Of a DNA stretch of 64,000 bases, positions 25,575 through 38,504 are shown one piece after another (the stretch's first letter is position 1; each line of letters opens with the position of its first letter). Source of the DNA: Taenia hydatigena (taxonomy: Eukaryota > Platyhelminthes > Cestoda > Cyclophyllidea > Taeniidae); NCBI GenBank assembly GCA_036345935.2, contig JADWOT020000001.1, forward strand, positions 25,825,232-25,889,231, written 5' to 3'. The notes beneath the pieces were generated by a model, which was not told where the DNA came from, made no database searches, and saw only the letters and a list, made by a program, of their open reading frames with translations. The translations under genes were made by a program, and so were the position numbers.

Positions 25575-28500
25575 TCAACGACTCCGAAATAGCTGTTAAT
25601 TTGGTGTTGCAAGATTCAAATCATTAACTTGCCTTTGAGCCACTTGGTTATGCGCAACATGTTAACACTGTGTTGCCCACTGCATGCAGATCTGCGTGCA
25701 ACAATTCCTGGCTTCAAACCTTAGAAGAATTATGAGAAAATAATAACACTGTTAAAAGAGTAGTTGCAAATCGATTACGTTGGCCCGCCTCCAGATTATC
25801 ATGCCAGTGCAATCGCCTGTGTTGCTTAATTAATGAAGACGCTTTTCATCTGCTTTGTGTTTCAGGGAGAACTGGCTTCCGTTTTGAATTGTGGTAGCTT
25901 TGGATAGAATAACAGTTCGTGCGCATCCAAAGCAGTCTTATTTTCTAAAAGCAAGCATTTAGTGAACTGCATCTTACAGCATACCAGCAAGCGTTGCAGA
26001 CGCATTGTTTGGCGCTGCAGTTTAATTGCTGATGGTGAGACACGCCCAGGTAGCTCCTTGGACGATATGTCATGGGTGGATTTGTCATAGAATGGGTTGC
26101 TGAATTTCGTCGCTTTTGGAATACTTGGCTCTGTGCCAACAAGCTCACAAGCACACTTGACTACATCTTGCCACTTGTTGCGCAAAGATCATGCGAGCTG
26201 TTTGCGGATTCGTGCATACACATCAGTGGTACGCAGCAGCTGGCTGACTGTATTAATTTAAGTTTACAGAGGGGAAGATGAAAAAGTTTGACATTTGCAA
26301 TGCCATTTATAAATAATAATATTTTGGAGGTAGAAGCTAGGTTAGTCCTCGTGGTTTCAGTCAGGCTGCAACGAGATTTTCAGTTTTCACTACAAACTAA
26401 AGCGAGCACTCACGTCCACTCTGCTTTACTTTACATGCTGTTAGGATTGCATGAATAGAGAATGTCACGATAGTAGACTCCCCCTAAACTCAGTGCCCTT
26501 GTCAAAATGCGCGAGCTCTAACGCTAATTCTTCTTGAGTTGACAAGTATAGTTCAACGGAAACCCGGGTATCAAGCATAATATTGAGGCGATTATAACGT
26601 GCAGATCTTTGTAATGTAGCAGCTACTAAACTTAAGCAAAGCTTAGCACCCCACGGAGGTTTCTGCAAGAACAAGCGAGGTAGAAGTGAGCCCTATCAAA
26701 ACAGATGCGCCTTTTGGCTTATAATAATAACAGAGGTGCCATTTCGCATGTCCACACGCATCAATGAAGGCGATAGTACTGATCGGTGGGGTGAAGCAAG
26801 CCATGAGCTGTGAATGCGATGCACTTTGTCATACAGAAGAGGTGATTTAGGCGCTACCAAAATCTGACAAACAAAATACTTTACATTTACACAGGACAAA
26901 ATTGTCTTTTTTTGCTTAACTGCAAATACATGGTTCCATTTCCTTCAAAAATAGAATAATTGGTTCAATGTTTTATTTTTATCATTCATACCACTGTGTG
27001 GGCAGACAGATTTGCCTATTGCAAGGGTAATTCATGCTCTGCGTTTGCTTACCAAATCGATGCTCTTAAACGACAAGATGAATGTGAACTGGCATTCCAA
27101 ATTCGCCTTGCAACGAACACTCAGCAGCATTTGAGCAGCATCGCACTCAGTCTTATAATTTTGCAGCAACACAACGTTGGGTGCTGAAAGAAGGTGACGT
27201 TAACCGGAGTGCATTTGTGGCGGCGCATGTCTTGGTAACATATGTCACGAAAAGAAACCCTTTACGTAAACGCGTAGGCTCGCTCTCTTCCGCATCGGAG
27301 GCAAGGCCATATGCTGGTGATATGAGGGATAGTTAGGTAAAGTGAGAGGCAAGAGACGGTAGTCGGAAAGTGTTAGGACGTGTTAAGCTAAGCAATTGAA
27401 GAGAATAAATTCCGACAATAGGCAACGAGGGCTGTAGACAATGGTCAACACATGCAAGGAAGGCAGGTAGGCGAAAGTAACAATGAGAACACCAACTGCA
27501 ATATCAGCAATAAGATGATGCTGTTGATGGTCAGATGAAATGGCAACGAACACAAATGTGCTTGCGCGAGCACGTATTCCTCACTGCGTACTCCGTTCTG
27601 TTATGTTCTTCGCCACCCATCGCATTTCCTTTCGTTTAGCATCTTTGATTGATGAGCGTAATTCTGAAAATGACCATATTTACTAAAGCTACTCATTGTT
27701 GTTATTATCACTGAGGAAACGTGAAGGCACCAGGTTTCATTCAAGCATCGCATAATCGGAATAGCAATGTAAGAATGACATTGCTCTATTTCTCTATTTT
27801 CTTGACCTTTCAAAGGCTGTTGCATTAAATAATGATGTTACAGTGAGAGCCATCATGGCCGACACGTCTCATGGCAGAGCGATATAAACGTGATCGAAAT
27901 CTGATAAACAAGCTAAGGACATTGACCTGTAATAAATTTTGTTAAAGTGGTACCATGAGAAGGATCATATAAGGCAAGAACCATTAAGATGAAGAGCGCA
28001 AATGTCAGATATCATGAGTGAAATTATCAAAGAAGATTTTTCATCCTTTAACGCAACCGAATCCCATGCGACTTGCAATGGTTTACCAGGAAACTTCGAA
28101 GTTACTCCAAAGGGTGTCACAGCACAATAACAAACTATCATCCACACTAGCTAAAGTGCATTGTTGTGGAACAACTTCTCTCTGTAAGCGCGGCTTACTA
28201 GGCCCCGTGAGATAATAGCACTCGCTGTCATGGCGTGTTGATCCTGGTTATCTGCACCTAGGATTTGTGATGTGGATGTGAGGTCAGTGCGCCTAATAGA
28301 GAACGGTGGCATATGCTGTGCAATCAAAGATATAATTTATTCCTACACGTGGTTTTTCTCAGTTGTGCGAATGTCTGCTTAGTGACTACAATAAACCGCC
28401 CAGCTCAATGGCTTCGGTGCTGTTGGCCTGGTTGTCCCTTATCAAAATCTTAGGCACGTGTTAACTAGCTCATAAACGGTTAAGTCCAAATGAGGTGTGG

Positions 28501-31500
28501 TGAATGTTATATCACTTGAGTATACAAATGTTGTAGAGCAAACATGTTTAAAGACAAGGAATGAGTGCACCTTGGACAATAAAGCCGTGCGGTGCATTTA
28601 CTCACTGTGCTATGTATTGCTATGTAACAGTAATGCAAGCAGATGTCGAATGGGGAGGCAAATGGCCAAATTTGACAACTAGCTATAGGGGTAAAGACAG
28701 ATCGTTGCTTAAAATGAGTTTCATTTTACATAAATCTTTCTTAGTATTTTGCTCTACCGAGTGCCAGATGAGATGGTGTGGCATACCGAGATGTATAAGC
28801 CATGCTGGTTCAAAGATTTGCACAACCGAATACTTGTTTCGGTAATCAGTTTAAACATTGCAAAATGAAATCTAATGGGGCATAATTGGAGCGACATGCA
28901 CAAATTGAACTCCCTCAGCATAAGCAGGTAACAGAAATTAAATACGATTTCGTTTGAAGGGTGTACAGAATAGAAAATATAAAAATGTGCAATCCTACCA
29001 CTCAAGTTCAGATTTACAATTGCATATATTAAATCCTACGAGGAGCAAAGCCGGATCTGATGCGTTAACTGTGAGTGGAAGATGCCAATACGTAACGACA
29101 AATTGTCCGCAATCACATAATAAAAACAGCTAAAAGTTAAAGCTCCGTAACTCTACTTTTGCGGACTCTAGCGGTCGCTGTGATAACTAAGACTAATCTA
29201 CATTGACTAACGATGTAACATTTCGAATGCTATACAAGGAAATTAAGAAAAGAAGTTGATACTACACAGCTCGATGGCGTGCGAGGTGACTTGCTGCAAA
29301 TTCACCCCGAAATGGTGTTGATTTTAAACCATGCAGTAAATTATAACTGGTATAGGACCTTCACAGGACAAAATCTATGCTGCTAAGCGATGTAAAGTAG
29401 AGTTGGTGGTGTGTAGACTAATTTCAATGCAGAACGACTGATAAAAACGCATGCTACTGTACAGCATAAGCTTTCCTTCCGGTAGCGCTTTGTAAGCAAC
29501 TTTAAAATGGTTAGGTGATATGCTTTTTTATCTGCTGCCTGTCAATCTCATGACATTTTGGATAATTTTATTAGTCTTCCTTAGCCTAAAACCAACTTAT
29601 CAAATGGTGAGTCATTAAGTTTTCCCAATGTCTTAAATATCGCATTTCGTAGCCAAAATCAATGTACCAAAGTTCATTTGGCTTAAGCAATAGCAGCACA
29701 TCACCTCTTTTTTTTGAAAGGTAGATGGATCATAGAGCAGCAAGTCGTCCCAACTTGCCTGAAAGTGATCAAATAGGTTAGGCGAAGAAGCACAGTTGGT
29801 GTTCAAGTGCTTGAAATTTGGATCAGTCCGCTTGAACACTCCCAATCATCAGCTCGAATGCAAGTCAATGATCAACACTCTTTGGCACAGAATGCAGTTG
29901 ACATCTTGCGACAACTTCACTGCGTCCATTAACAGCTCCTAATGCAACACATCACAGTGCCAATTTGTCCCACCCACTGCCGACACTTTAGCCACCATCT
30001 CTATTCTCAAGCTCTTCTCAAATATTGCGCATCGACACGTGCCATAAATGACGCGCTACGTATCCCTCACTCATTCTACGCCCAAGTTTAACGAGTTATT
30101 GTTGCATTCCAGTAAGTCAACTGAGTTATTTACCACTAATCACCGTCAAGCATTGCTCAAAACAGAGGTCTTCAACAAACATGCCTATTTTCTACGCTGA
30201 TTTTGTGACAATTTACGTGCTTTACTTGGTGGCACGGCGTCTCATTCATTTTCTGCCTAACGAAGGGTAGGGAACTCGGTCACAATGGAAAGTTACCCCT
30301 CATTCCTTATTTTCCGATATAGGCCTCCAATTGTAGAACTGTATGCTCCGACTCATTGTACATTTGACGCAATATTTTGCAGGTGCTGCAGTTTGAACCA
30401 GGCATTAATTCTTTTGATGCCTGCAGGATATCTACAAAGTTAAATCCTCCCACGGGCTTTCGTTTTATCTCAGGACACTCAGCATGTCTCCATTACAGCA
30501 TTACGTCTTTTCTCTGTTTGTGGTGCTAGAGCAAATGGGCAACTTGATCATGGCTTGTAAAAAAATGTATAGGACCATACGAACTCGCAATGTCTCCTTG
30601 GAGGCTTTAGCCTCCCATTTCATTCCTGTGTCTCTTCTTTGAACAGCAGTGTCAAAATTTGGTACAAACACTTTATATCTATCCTTAACTTTAAATAGCT
30701 TTCAGCTATTTATGGCATGTTTCCTTTCTACGCTTGAACAGTTATTTCGTCGCCTATGCACTCACTGTTGCAAGTATGAAGTGCTTATCTTTGTCGATTA
30801 CTTGAAACATTGCAGAGATATTAATTCCTTTCTTTAGGTAATATTTTCCCTTTAGGTCTGTATTCAACAAGGCCAAATATATTGTGCCCGCAGTGCTCTA
30901 CTTTCTATTCGTAGCACAAAGGAATGGAGGCAGCGAAAAGTAAGGCAGGTAGGTGAAATGACATGAATAGTGCGTACTTCCTTCTTTGCGTTTATTTAAC
31001 AAAATAATCTTTTAGCATTAAATCATTCACGACGTTTTATGCTCTAACGTATAATAGGAGAGCTGTTGATGTGTATCCGCAGCTGAGAGCTGCGCTGGAT
31101 CATATGGCGAGTTGATGGAAAACTCAAAGTTTGTCATGACAAAAACAAAGGCATATCAGAGTAGAGTGAAACTTGAAAGAGCTTAACTAAAAGAGTATTT
31201 GCTAATTCAATTTGTTTCGGGCTTACAAAGCAGCAGAACTAGACGAAGGAGGCTGCACGCTGAATCTACCCGATCCCGCCAATGTCATGCAGAATGAACA
31301 TAGAAAACACAAGAGATGCAGTGCCCAATTCCGAATCCAGTTGCAGGGTCATCTTTCGACTGTTCTTTTAAACATGATCTAATGCTCCATTCTCTGTGCT
31401 TTAGTGGATTTGTATCTACTTTTATTGTAATCTTCTTCGGTTACAAGGTCACTACTTTCGTGTGCACGGGGATGCGCCTTCTCATGCCCCTGGCTGAATG

Positions 31501-34265
31501 TGGTACCTAGTTGTCGAGCCAGAAAGGATTTTCCACAAGCAATCATGCCTTTGAATCAAGTCTTTCCTAACGTTTTACCCTATCTAGTGACAAGACAGCT
31601 GCCGGGGTAGACTAAAAGCGCAAAACTGTGTCAGTTTAGCAGATGGTATGAAAGGAACATTTAAAGCAAGTAATAACAAAAGGGAATTTACGCCATCCAC
31701 AATCCGTCTGATCATCTGAAACTAAGTTGACGCCTCTTCCAACGGGACAATGCAGCCTCATCGACTAAGTGAAGACCGAATGCACAATTTTTGGTCCCAT
31801 CAATACAGCACAGCTGGCAACACAAATGTCTGAATCAAAAGTGTATGAAATGTTTGCCTTTTAACGCCACATTGTGGGGTCAGCGTATTTTTTGAGAACC
31901 TGCAATTGGGCCTTCAGGGGAATTTAAGCTACTCTACGGCAAATGGAAGTATCTTAGGTTAATTTGCAAAGTATATGCCTACATTCATCAATGTCGTGGC
32001 GTTAACATGGAGGATTGAAATGTTTAGATTCAGGTGTGGTCTTTCAATTACATCTTATTAGCATCGCGAGTTCCTCTCAGTGATCAACACTTTTCGACGT
32101 GGAGATTGAGGTGACCTCAGACAACCATAACCACACTTGTGACTTCTGGCTACCGTGCAACACACCATGACTGTGGTCTGTTCACTACGCCTCCGGTACT
32201 TTGGGTACCGTCGTCAACTTCAGTCACGCTTTGAAGCAGCGCACACAAGCACGTACTGTCTACATTCCACGCACTTTGCCTTCCTTCCTTCATTTGGAGT
32301 ACTTCGACGGCTGTAATGAGCACATCATACAGCTTTACATTTCATCATGGTCACTGTGCGTTTATTGTGCTTAAAACACTTTCTGTTCTTTCCTGCTAAA
32401 AATGAAACGACTCGTATGCGTTATCTGCAAATGCATCTACCTGTCACTTGTTGCCTCCAGAGTCACAGAAGTGTTTGGCACGATGTAAATTTACCTCACC
32501 CTTCTCATTTCCTTTATCGTGCTTTATGATTTGAAACGATGCATTGAACTCTGTCACGCTGGACAATTCACGCAGTAATTTAAAATTTGTAGCAATTAAT
32601 AAAACCGAAGCGGCTCTTGTTCTGCTATTTTGGTACCCACGAATGCAGTGCTATGTAGGAAGACACAATATTGCTACGTTTTAGGAAAGAAGACGTGCCT
32701 GAATGGAAGGATTACACTGACAGATCTCTACGTCATTCACTTTCTGATGTCACAGCACGTGGATGCATCGATCTGCGCTTTCCTTGCAATTGCGGCCATC
32801 GGAGTAATATCGCACAAATTTTGACAGAAATTCAGCTCGGCTCTTTCCTGCATAAATAATCGCCAACCTCCAAAGTGATCAGCATTGCAGCGTTTGCGCT
32901 ACATTCTTTAACGTATGCATTTGACATTGCATTTTTGCTTCCCAATGCATTTTATTAGCCTGCCTTCTCATTCAGAACAGCACAATTCTCTTCTCCGCGC
33001 ACATTGTAGTAGGCCCGACCGCGATTCGCTTTTTGATGCATATAGGGGGACGAGTTCGTCTTCTTTGCATTGCAAAGTAAGCCCCAAGCTTTAATGTCTC
33101 ATTTCGCTAAGATGATGAGACGATGCATTCTCCATGCCAATTACATCCTGCTGCTCACCACTTTCCATTCACCTCGTCTAGTGTGTTTGGAAACAAGATC
33201 TGTTAGTTCTCACCTCGCAGCCTTCCCTTTCGATTTAGATCACGGCAACATACGGGAACGCCGAAATATATGGCTAAGAATTTTGTCTCAAGTATGCTAT
33301 GAGTGTAGTCTCGACTTCATTTTTGTTGCGGTAGATATCATTGTGCATACTTGACTAACAACCACTATTACTAATTGCAATTTCTTACCGAATACGCTCA
33401 TGAATGGCGTTGGGATCACCGTTTGTGTTTAATGTAGCCGCATTTGCGCTGCTATCGAAAGCTGCTTGCACAAATTAAGCTCGTTTTGACTAGAAAATAC
33501 GATGTCATTGCATTGAACCAAATTGATAGGATGCACTATGGTTGCAGATACCTGCTTAATCAAACGAATGTGACGAGTGGTAACTGGATAGCAGTGCTCA
33601 ACCTCCAAGTCGAGAAGACTCATCAAGCTTTCTCATAACCTAAGCAAATTAGCAAAATATCCCACATTAGCTAAGCGATGGTGCCAGTCCTCTTGACACG
33701 TCACCTTGGGCCTGCATAAAACAAGCAACGTTCATTTCCATGTTAAGACTCAACAATAAGAGAATGGACCCTCTTGCAAGTCATTTGCATAGGAAATGCG
33801 ACGCTGCACAGCTCCTGAGCGTTTTGAAATGTGATACGACGGAAAGTTCGGCAGTTAGCACACCTTTACTTGACTACTGCATAGCCAGTGTGAGATGTCC
33901 GTTCACCTTCGGGGACTCCGAGATTAATGCAACAAGCAGATCAGAGAGGTTGCGATCACATGGTCACATTGTTTACTCTGGTTCAATTAAAATTGCATTG
34001 GGCGTGAAAGATTGTATTGCGCGGAGAATGAAGTTGACATTAGGTTAGGGCGAACGTTGCCGCGCAGCCGACTCACAGCTGTGCGAGTGAGGCAACTTGA
34101 ATCTGCACCAATCAGCACGCCGTCTACGAATCGAGGCAAACGACCTTGAGCATCATGTTAGGTGTCCCCGACAAATTCAACAAATTCAACATAATCTTAA
34201 GCGATTGTACTAAGACCCTGGTGCGATCTGGTTTTAGTGTGTTTTACCTTTGATCTTGATGACTT
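25575..34265 (+). repeat. Left arm of a perfect 8.69 kb inverted repeat
   Basis: Position x here is the complement of position 72770-x on the right. The relation holds at the first and last matched bases, for every ORF pair compared, and at an 8-T homopolymer near 29708, so there is no net indel. The first mismatches are at 25574 (C against A expected) and 34266 (G against A expected). No intact gene was recognised within the arm. It contains unit B (26975-28050), an inverted R1 part (25575-29600) and one weak dispersed block near 31050-31200. Nothing recognisable is seen in 29650-31000 and 31700-34265. Confidence 0.92.
32350..32610 (+). repeat. Segment related to 58490-58760
   Basis: The two stretches share the order of several short matches: CTAAAAATGAAACGA-like, TCACTTGTTGCCTCCAGAGTCACAGAA-like (AGTCACG.AA in the other copy), ACAATGTAAA/ACGATGTAAA, TTTATC.TGCTTTATGATTT-like and the downstream TTCAATTGATG/GCATTGAACTC area. 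Identity is about 65-70% by eye. There is no ORF conserved between them. The same segment exists in reverse at 40160-40420. Confidence 0.35.
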
Positions 34266-35682
34266 GTCAGTTGTGCTGGTAATGCTGGTTTAAAGCTACG
34301 GGAAAGCATGCACCATGTTGGACGACTGTTGGGTAAACTTGGTTTAATTCAGCTTGTATTTCTGTGCACCCCGATGATACGGGCAATGGCGGCTAAATGC
34401 GTAGTCATGCTCCCCGCACATTGCACAGTGTTTTTCATTGCATGACTTCATTAGATACGAATAATTTGCCTAATGTACAAAAGCGCAAGCCCAAAGATGA
34501 CTTGATGCAGCGTACGCGGTCCGCCTCTTGGACAATTAAGCAAACTTAAAGTAACGCCAATCACTACCACTGATCTCCGTCAACGCGCCTTTCAAAAGGA
34601 TGCTTCGTTGGATCTTGCAAACTCGTAAACATGCAATAGCGTTTTCACTACACTTGAAATATTTGGAGATGAGTGCGACTCGGCAAGTACTCGACTGCCT
34701 TAATACTACCCGCCTGCGTCCATGGTGAAGGCTAGAGTGAGAACCATAATCGCAAACGTGATGCATGCTAGTACGCCGAAACATGGGTGGTGACACGTTT
34801 ATTCACCAGCACACAGAGTAGTGTTCATGAAGTAAGAAAGAGCCTGTGCTACCGTGTCAAAGTACACATCGCCTGGTTGGTCTTAAACATCAAAGCGGCA
34901 ATATCTGCATGAAGAGCCTCATTTGTTTGTCAATTATTACTGAAATACTACTAGCCACATAGTCCTTAGAAATGATAGCTGGGCTATTGCAGTAACTTGG
35001 CTCAAGCAATGCGTGCGCTGTTGGGGAAGAGGTGAGCTGACACGTAGGAATTGGACCGCTTTCGCATGTAATGTCAAGACCTTTAAATAAATAAGACCAA
35101 TTTAGTCTCATTGGCTTTGTAATTAAAAGGTAGGTAGAAAGAGTAAGACGAACACTGAACTGGAAGATACTACATCTAGAGGGTCACACTAATGCTGGGC
35201 AGACACGAAGGAAGAGCGCGTGACGCAGTTCCTACTTCATGGCGACCTATAATTGAAGGCCTTTGTTTTGTTAGTAATAAAGATATGGTATTCCACATTA
35301 AATGGCGACCTACGCAACAATTTAAGCAAGGACTCTGGATTTGCAAGAAAACGAATTTAGTGAGAATGCAAAACTTACGACGTAGTCACCAGCTGCAGCA
35401 CGAGTTTTCTTCACGCCTGTGCAAAATAATCATGCTGGTAAGGATAAGGCATGATGCATGTGCGCAGATCAACTCGAGCAATTTTGCACTAAACATCACA
35501 GAACGCCTACCAGCAATGCAATTCACTTGCGCTCTCATGTTGTTATGCGGTATTTGCGATGGTGGACACAAATATGGAGTCGCATATTGAGGCGACAGGC
35601 TCTGACTTATCAGCAAACGAATTGTAATTCTTTTGTGCTTGTGATGCTCCTCGCAATAAACGACTGTTAATGGCGGTTCTAC

Positions 35683-35688
35683 TTTATT
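35683..35688 (-). terminator. Candidate polyadenylation signal of gene 2
   Basis: AATAAA on the minus strand, about 280 bases downstream of the end of the second Fn3 exon. Gene 3 keeps the same hexamer at the matching place (60650-60655). Confidence 0.35.
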
Positions 35689-35965
35689 TGCTTTACAAAT
35701 TTTGGATGCTTCGAAGCACATAAGGTTGCACATTGTGATGAGCAATGCTAATCGCTCCCACGTGTGCTTGCAGAGTTACTTCGCAAAACAGGCCTCGCTC
35801 CAGTTTATTTTCATGCAATTCATTATGGCTGTGTGCACGAAAGAGGAGATGTCCAAGAGCTGTTCCATTCGTGTTTAACTCGCCTCCTATCCACGATATT
35901 AGATGAGTCCTAAAGTCATTTCGCCTACCAATGGGAAAAGAGAGGGTAACTCTAGTCCAACGCAC

Positions 35966-36785
35966 TTGCAGGCATAGTCCGAATAGGAGAAGATGGATCA
36001 GATTGCGTAGTGCATTGTTTCGGATCCTGTCCCAATGCTGGATACGTGCTGGCTTCCACGCGGCACTGATAAGCAGTGTCCGGTTGCAGAACTCCAACTA
36101 TCATTGCGGTTGTGGAGTTGTCCTTAGCGAGAACACTGGTTGGGTCGTCGCCTGACTTGGCAAGAAAGCAGGTGACATTGTACGGTGTGAGGATTCCATT
36201 TGGGTGGGTGGGTGCCTCCCAACGAAGCTTGATTTGTGTCGCTGATATGGCTGTTCCGTATGGCAACGGTATATGAGAAGGAGCTGTGAATGAGGAGAAG
36301 TTGTCAACGCGAGCCAATTTCAACTGTACTGCTAAGTCGCACCATGATGAGTTCTGGCATTTGTGCTGCCATCTCTGACACTGAATGAGGACAACATTCC
36401 CAGGCATCCTTAATGCCTACTTTACTCTAGGCGATGGAGGTCGCAACGTGTGCACGCAAGGAAAAGCAATAAAGATAACGCAAGGGGGACTCACCATCTG
36501 GCCATGTCTTGAGGAAGGTTTGATCAGAGTAAATAACCTTCTGAAAATCAGAGGCCACTACTTTCATTGTATATAGTGTGTTGGGATACAGCATATTAAT
36601 GATGATTGCTCCAACACCCACGTGTGCAGTCCTGATCCTTGGTTTGCTCGGATTATGTGTTTCCACTGCAGCTAGTGCAACCACTTTTACGCCATCTCTA
36701 ATTAACGCCTGTGGATTTCAGGTTAATCGGAAGGCATTAGTGTCCACGCGGTACCAATGAAACACTGGCTTGGTGGAGAAGTTGC
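35966..36785 (-). pseudogene. Gene 2: broken two-Fn3 antigen-family gene
   Basis: Exon 2 (36785-36495, 291 bases, acceptor TTGCATTTCAG, donor G|GTGAGT) codes the first Fn3 domain, with VFHWYRVDTNAF and INMLYPNTLYTM. Its strand B Trp codon, TGG in gene 3, is TGA here (36720-36718), which is an in-frame stop. Exon 3 (36283-35966, 318 bases, acceptor TTCTCCTCATTCACAG, probable donor A|GTGCGT) codes the second Fn3 domain, with TQIKLRW, PYNVTC and LQPDTAYQC, and is fully open. Both exons have the same length and phase 1-1 as in gene 3. The signal-peptide exon is missing: the segment that carries it in gene 3 is deleted at about 37978. A product could arise only from another first exon and skipping of exon 2; this family is known to skip Fn3 exons, so residual expression cannot be excluded. 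Confidence 0.75.
36718..36720 (-). other. Premature stop codon in gene 2
   Basis: TGA sits in the frame fixed by the phase-1 acceptor at 36785 and the conserved domain reading. It replaces the Trp of the Fn3 core that gene 3 (TTWD-like context RATW) and gene 1 (LSW) both keep. Confidence 0.75.
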
Positions 36786-37974
36786 CTGAAATGCAACAGC
36801 AAGCACTAAGCATATTCCAGGCACCTCGTTTCATTCAGTTCACGCATGTGGTGTGCAATCTTCTTTCAAAGGCATGGCATCAATGCTTGTGTTCAACAGA
36901 ACTTTGGTGTTTCTGCTCTCAAGATGCAAGAATAAGGTTGTCTGTGGCGTTATATGCAAGAGGTAGAGGGTGTTATCAGCTGATTGTCATCTCGAAATGT
37001 ACTAGAAGGTTAAGCTGCGTAGACGACCGGTGAGAATGTTGCATCTATACAAAAGTGCAATGATCCCCAATGCAGGTGTTAGGCATACGAGAACGCGTGC
37101 AGAAAATGTTTGTTTATTCTTACTAGGCGTATAGCGCTGAGATGATTGCAAGAAATAATTTTGAGATTAAGATTTTACTACTACGCCTCCGCCTTGATGG
37201 TTGGAGAGAAGAAGAGTGAGTGTGATGACTGTCATTTGGAATTCAGGTGAGAACTGTACTTGCAATTGCCACGTAGTTCGTCCTCACATCCAACGTATAT
37301 GTCTACATTGCTGATTGTGAGTGACATTAGCGCCTTTGAAAGTGTCTGCAATGATAGTGGTTTGTTTGCCCACAAATGTCACTAACGATAGATGATAGGC
37401 GACAGAACTTGATATGTGCGAGCAGATCCTCAGCACATCGATGAGGCCGCATGAAAGGCCCACCAGAATGCCCTCCTCATCTTCAGCAAATCTCTATGCG
37501 ACATATCTGGCACCAAGTCGCCTCTTGCCTTCTTGTGCTCCTCACTGCGCACGTGCCGCGTAAGTGTAAGCATCGAACCGCCGCATCAGCGAGGTAATGT
37601 GCTACCTACTACTAGGTTCACACAGTGTGAGCAAACATGTATGCAAGTGAAGTGGATTGTCATATGATTAGGAGACAAATGCTGTTATTTTGCAGCTTGC
37701 GCGTGTGTGAGTATAGCTATGGGCGCAGTGCTCCATCAACCCTTGATGCTAATTGGAACATGTATTGAAAATCCACAAGAAATGCGGATGCCATATAACA
37801 GTGAGCCAAACTTCAAGCACAAACTGCCTTTGTATTTAGGCATACACTTCTTCCATTGTACGGTATTTATGACGGAAGGTAGAAGATGGATTATTACCGG
37901 AATTTGTAAGTGTGTAGCCTTCGCCAACCTCCTCACTTCGTGCAGATACAAGTCATGCTCGTGTAGGCACAGTG

Positions 37975-37985
37975 CACATTGGTGT
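37975..37985. other. Deletion junction that removed exon 1 of gene 2
   Basis: Left of here (about 37905-37975) the sequence follows 62515-62600, and right of here (GTGTTTACTCAAGTCGAAGG) it follows 63272 onward. The intervening 62600-63270 of the gene 3 copy, with promoter and exon 1, has no counterpart. An ORF of 154 codons across this point on the minus strand is a by-product of the junction. Confidence 0.65.
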
Positions 37986-38504
37986 TTACTCAAGTCGAAG
38001 GGACTGTAAAACTTACGGGTGGACTGGAAGTGTTGACAGATCGGCATCTGCTCCATAGAACACTGGTCCGTAGAAAAGGCCAATAATGAGTACACCGTTG
38101 AAGGGCGCAAAGGCATAGTGTGGCCCCTGAATGAGTAGTGCAGTAGGATTGAGGCTGTCCGTGGTCCTAATCTAATCCCTTCGTTTCTTATCTCATTCAA
38201 CTAGACCGAGCGCAGCATCCATGCTATTGAGCCTAACATTGTGAAACCAATTGTTTCATCGAAACCCACATACTAGCTTCCAGCCATAGTATTTGCAGTT
38301 GGAGTTGCGATTCAAAGCAAATTTTGCGGCTGTCAACTCCAGTTAGAACAATCTAATTCTCTCACCTTAATAGTAAATTGGTCTGAAACGCCGTTGAATT
38401 TGACCCACACCGAACATGCAATGGGGTGTGATCCATCAAAAGGCAAATTACTGCTCACTTGAGGTTACTCTCCTCAGTTCGTACACATAACTAGCGCAAC
38501 TGAT

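Larger units (their letters stand above)
34266..38504. other. Spacer of the palindrome
   Basis: The spacer is 4239 bases long. From about 34800 to its right end (and about 70 bases into the right arm, to 38578) it is a diverged direct copy of about 59870-63890 and holds gene 2. The first 530 bases (34266-34800) have no relative that I could find in the window. Confidence 0.85.

Noticed and set aside
37736..38200. A 154-codon minus-strand ORF beside gene 2
   Set aside because: It spans the junction of the exon 1 deletion, and its two halves match unrelated positions (first intron and upstream flank) of the gene 3 copy.
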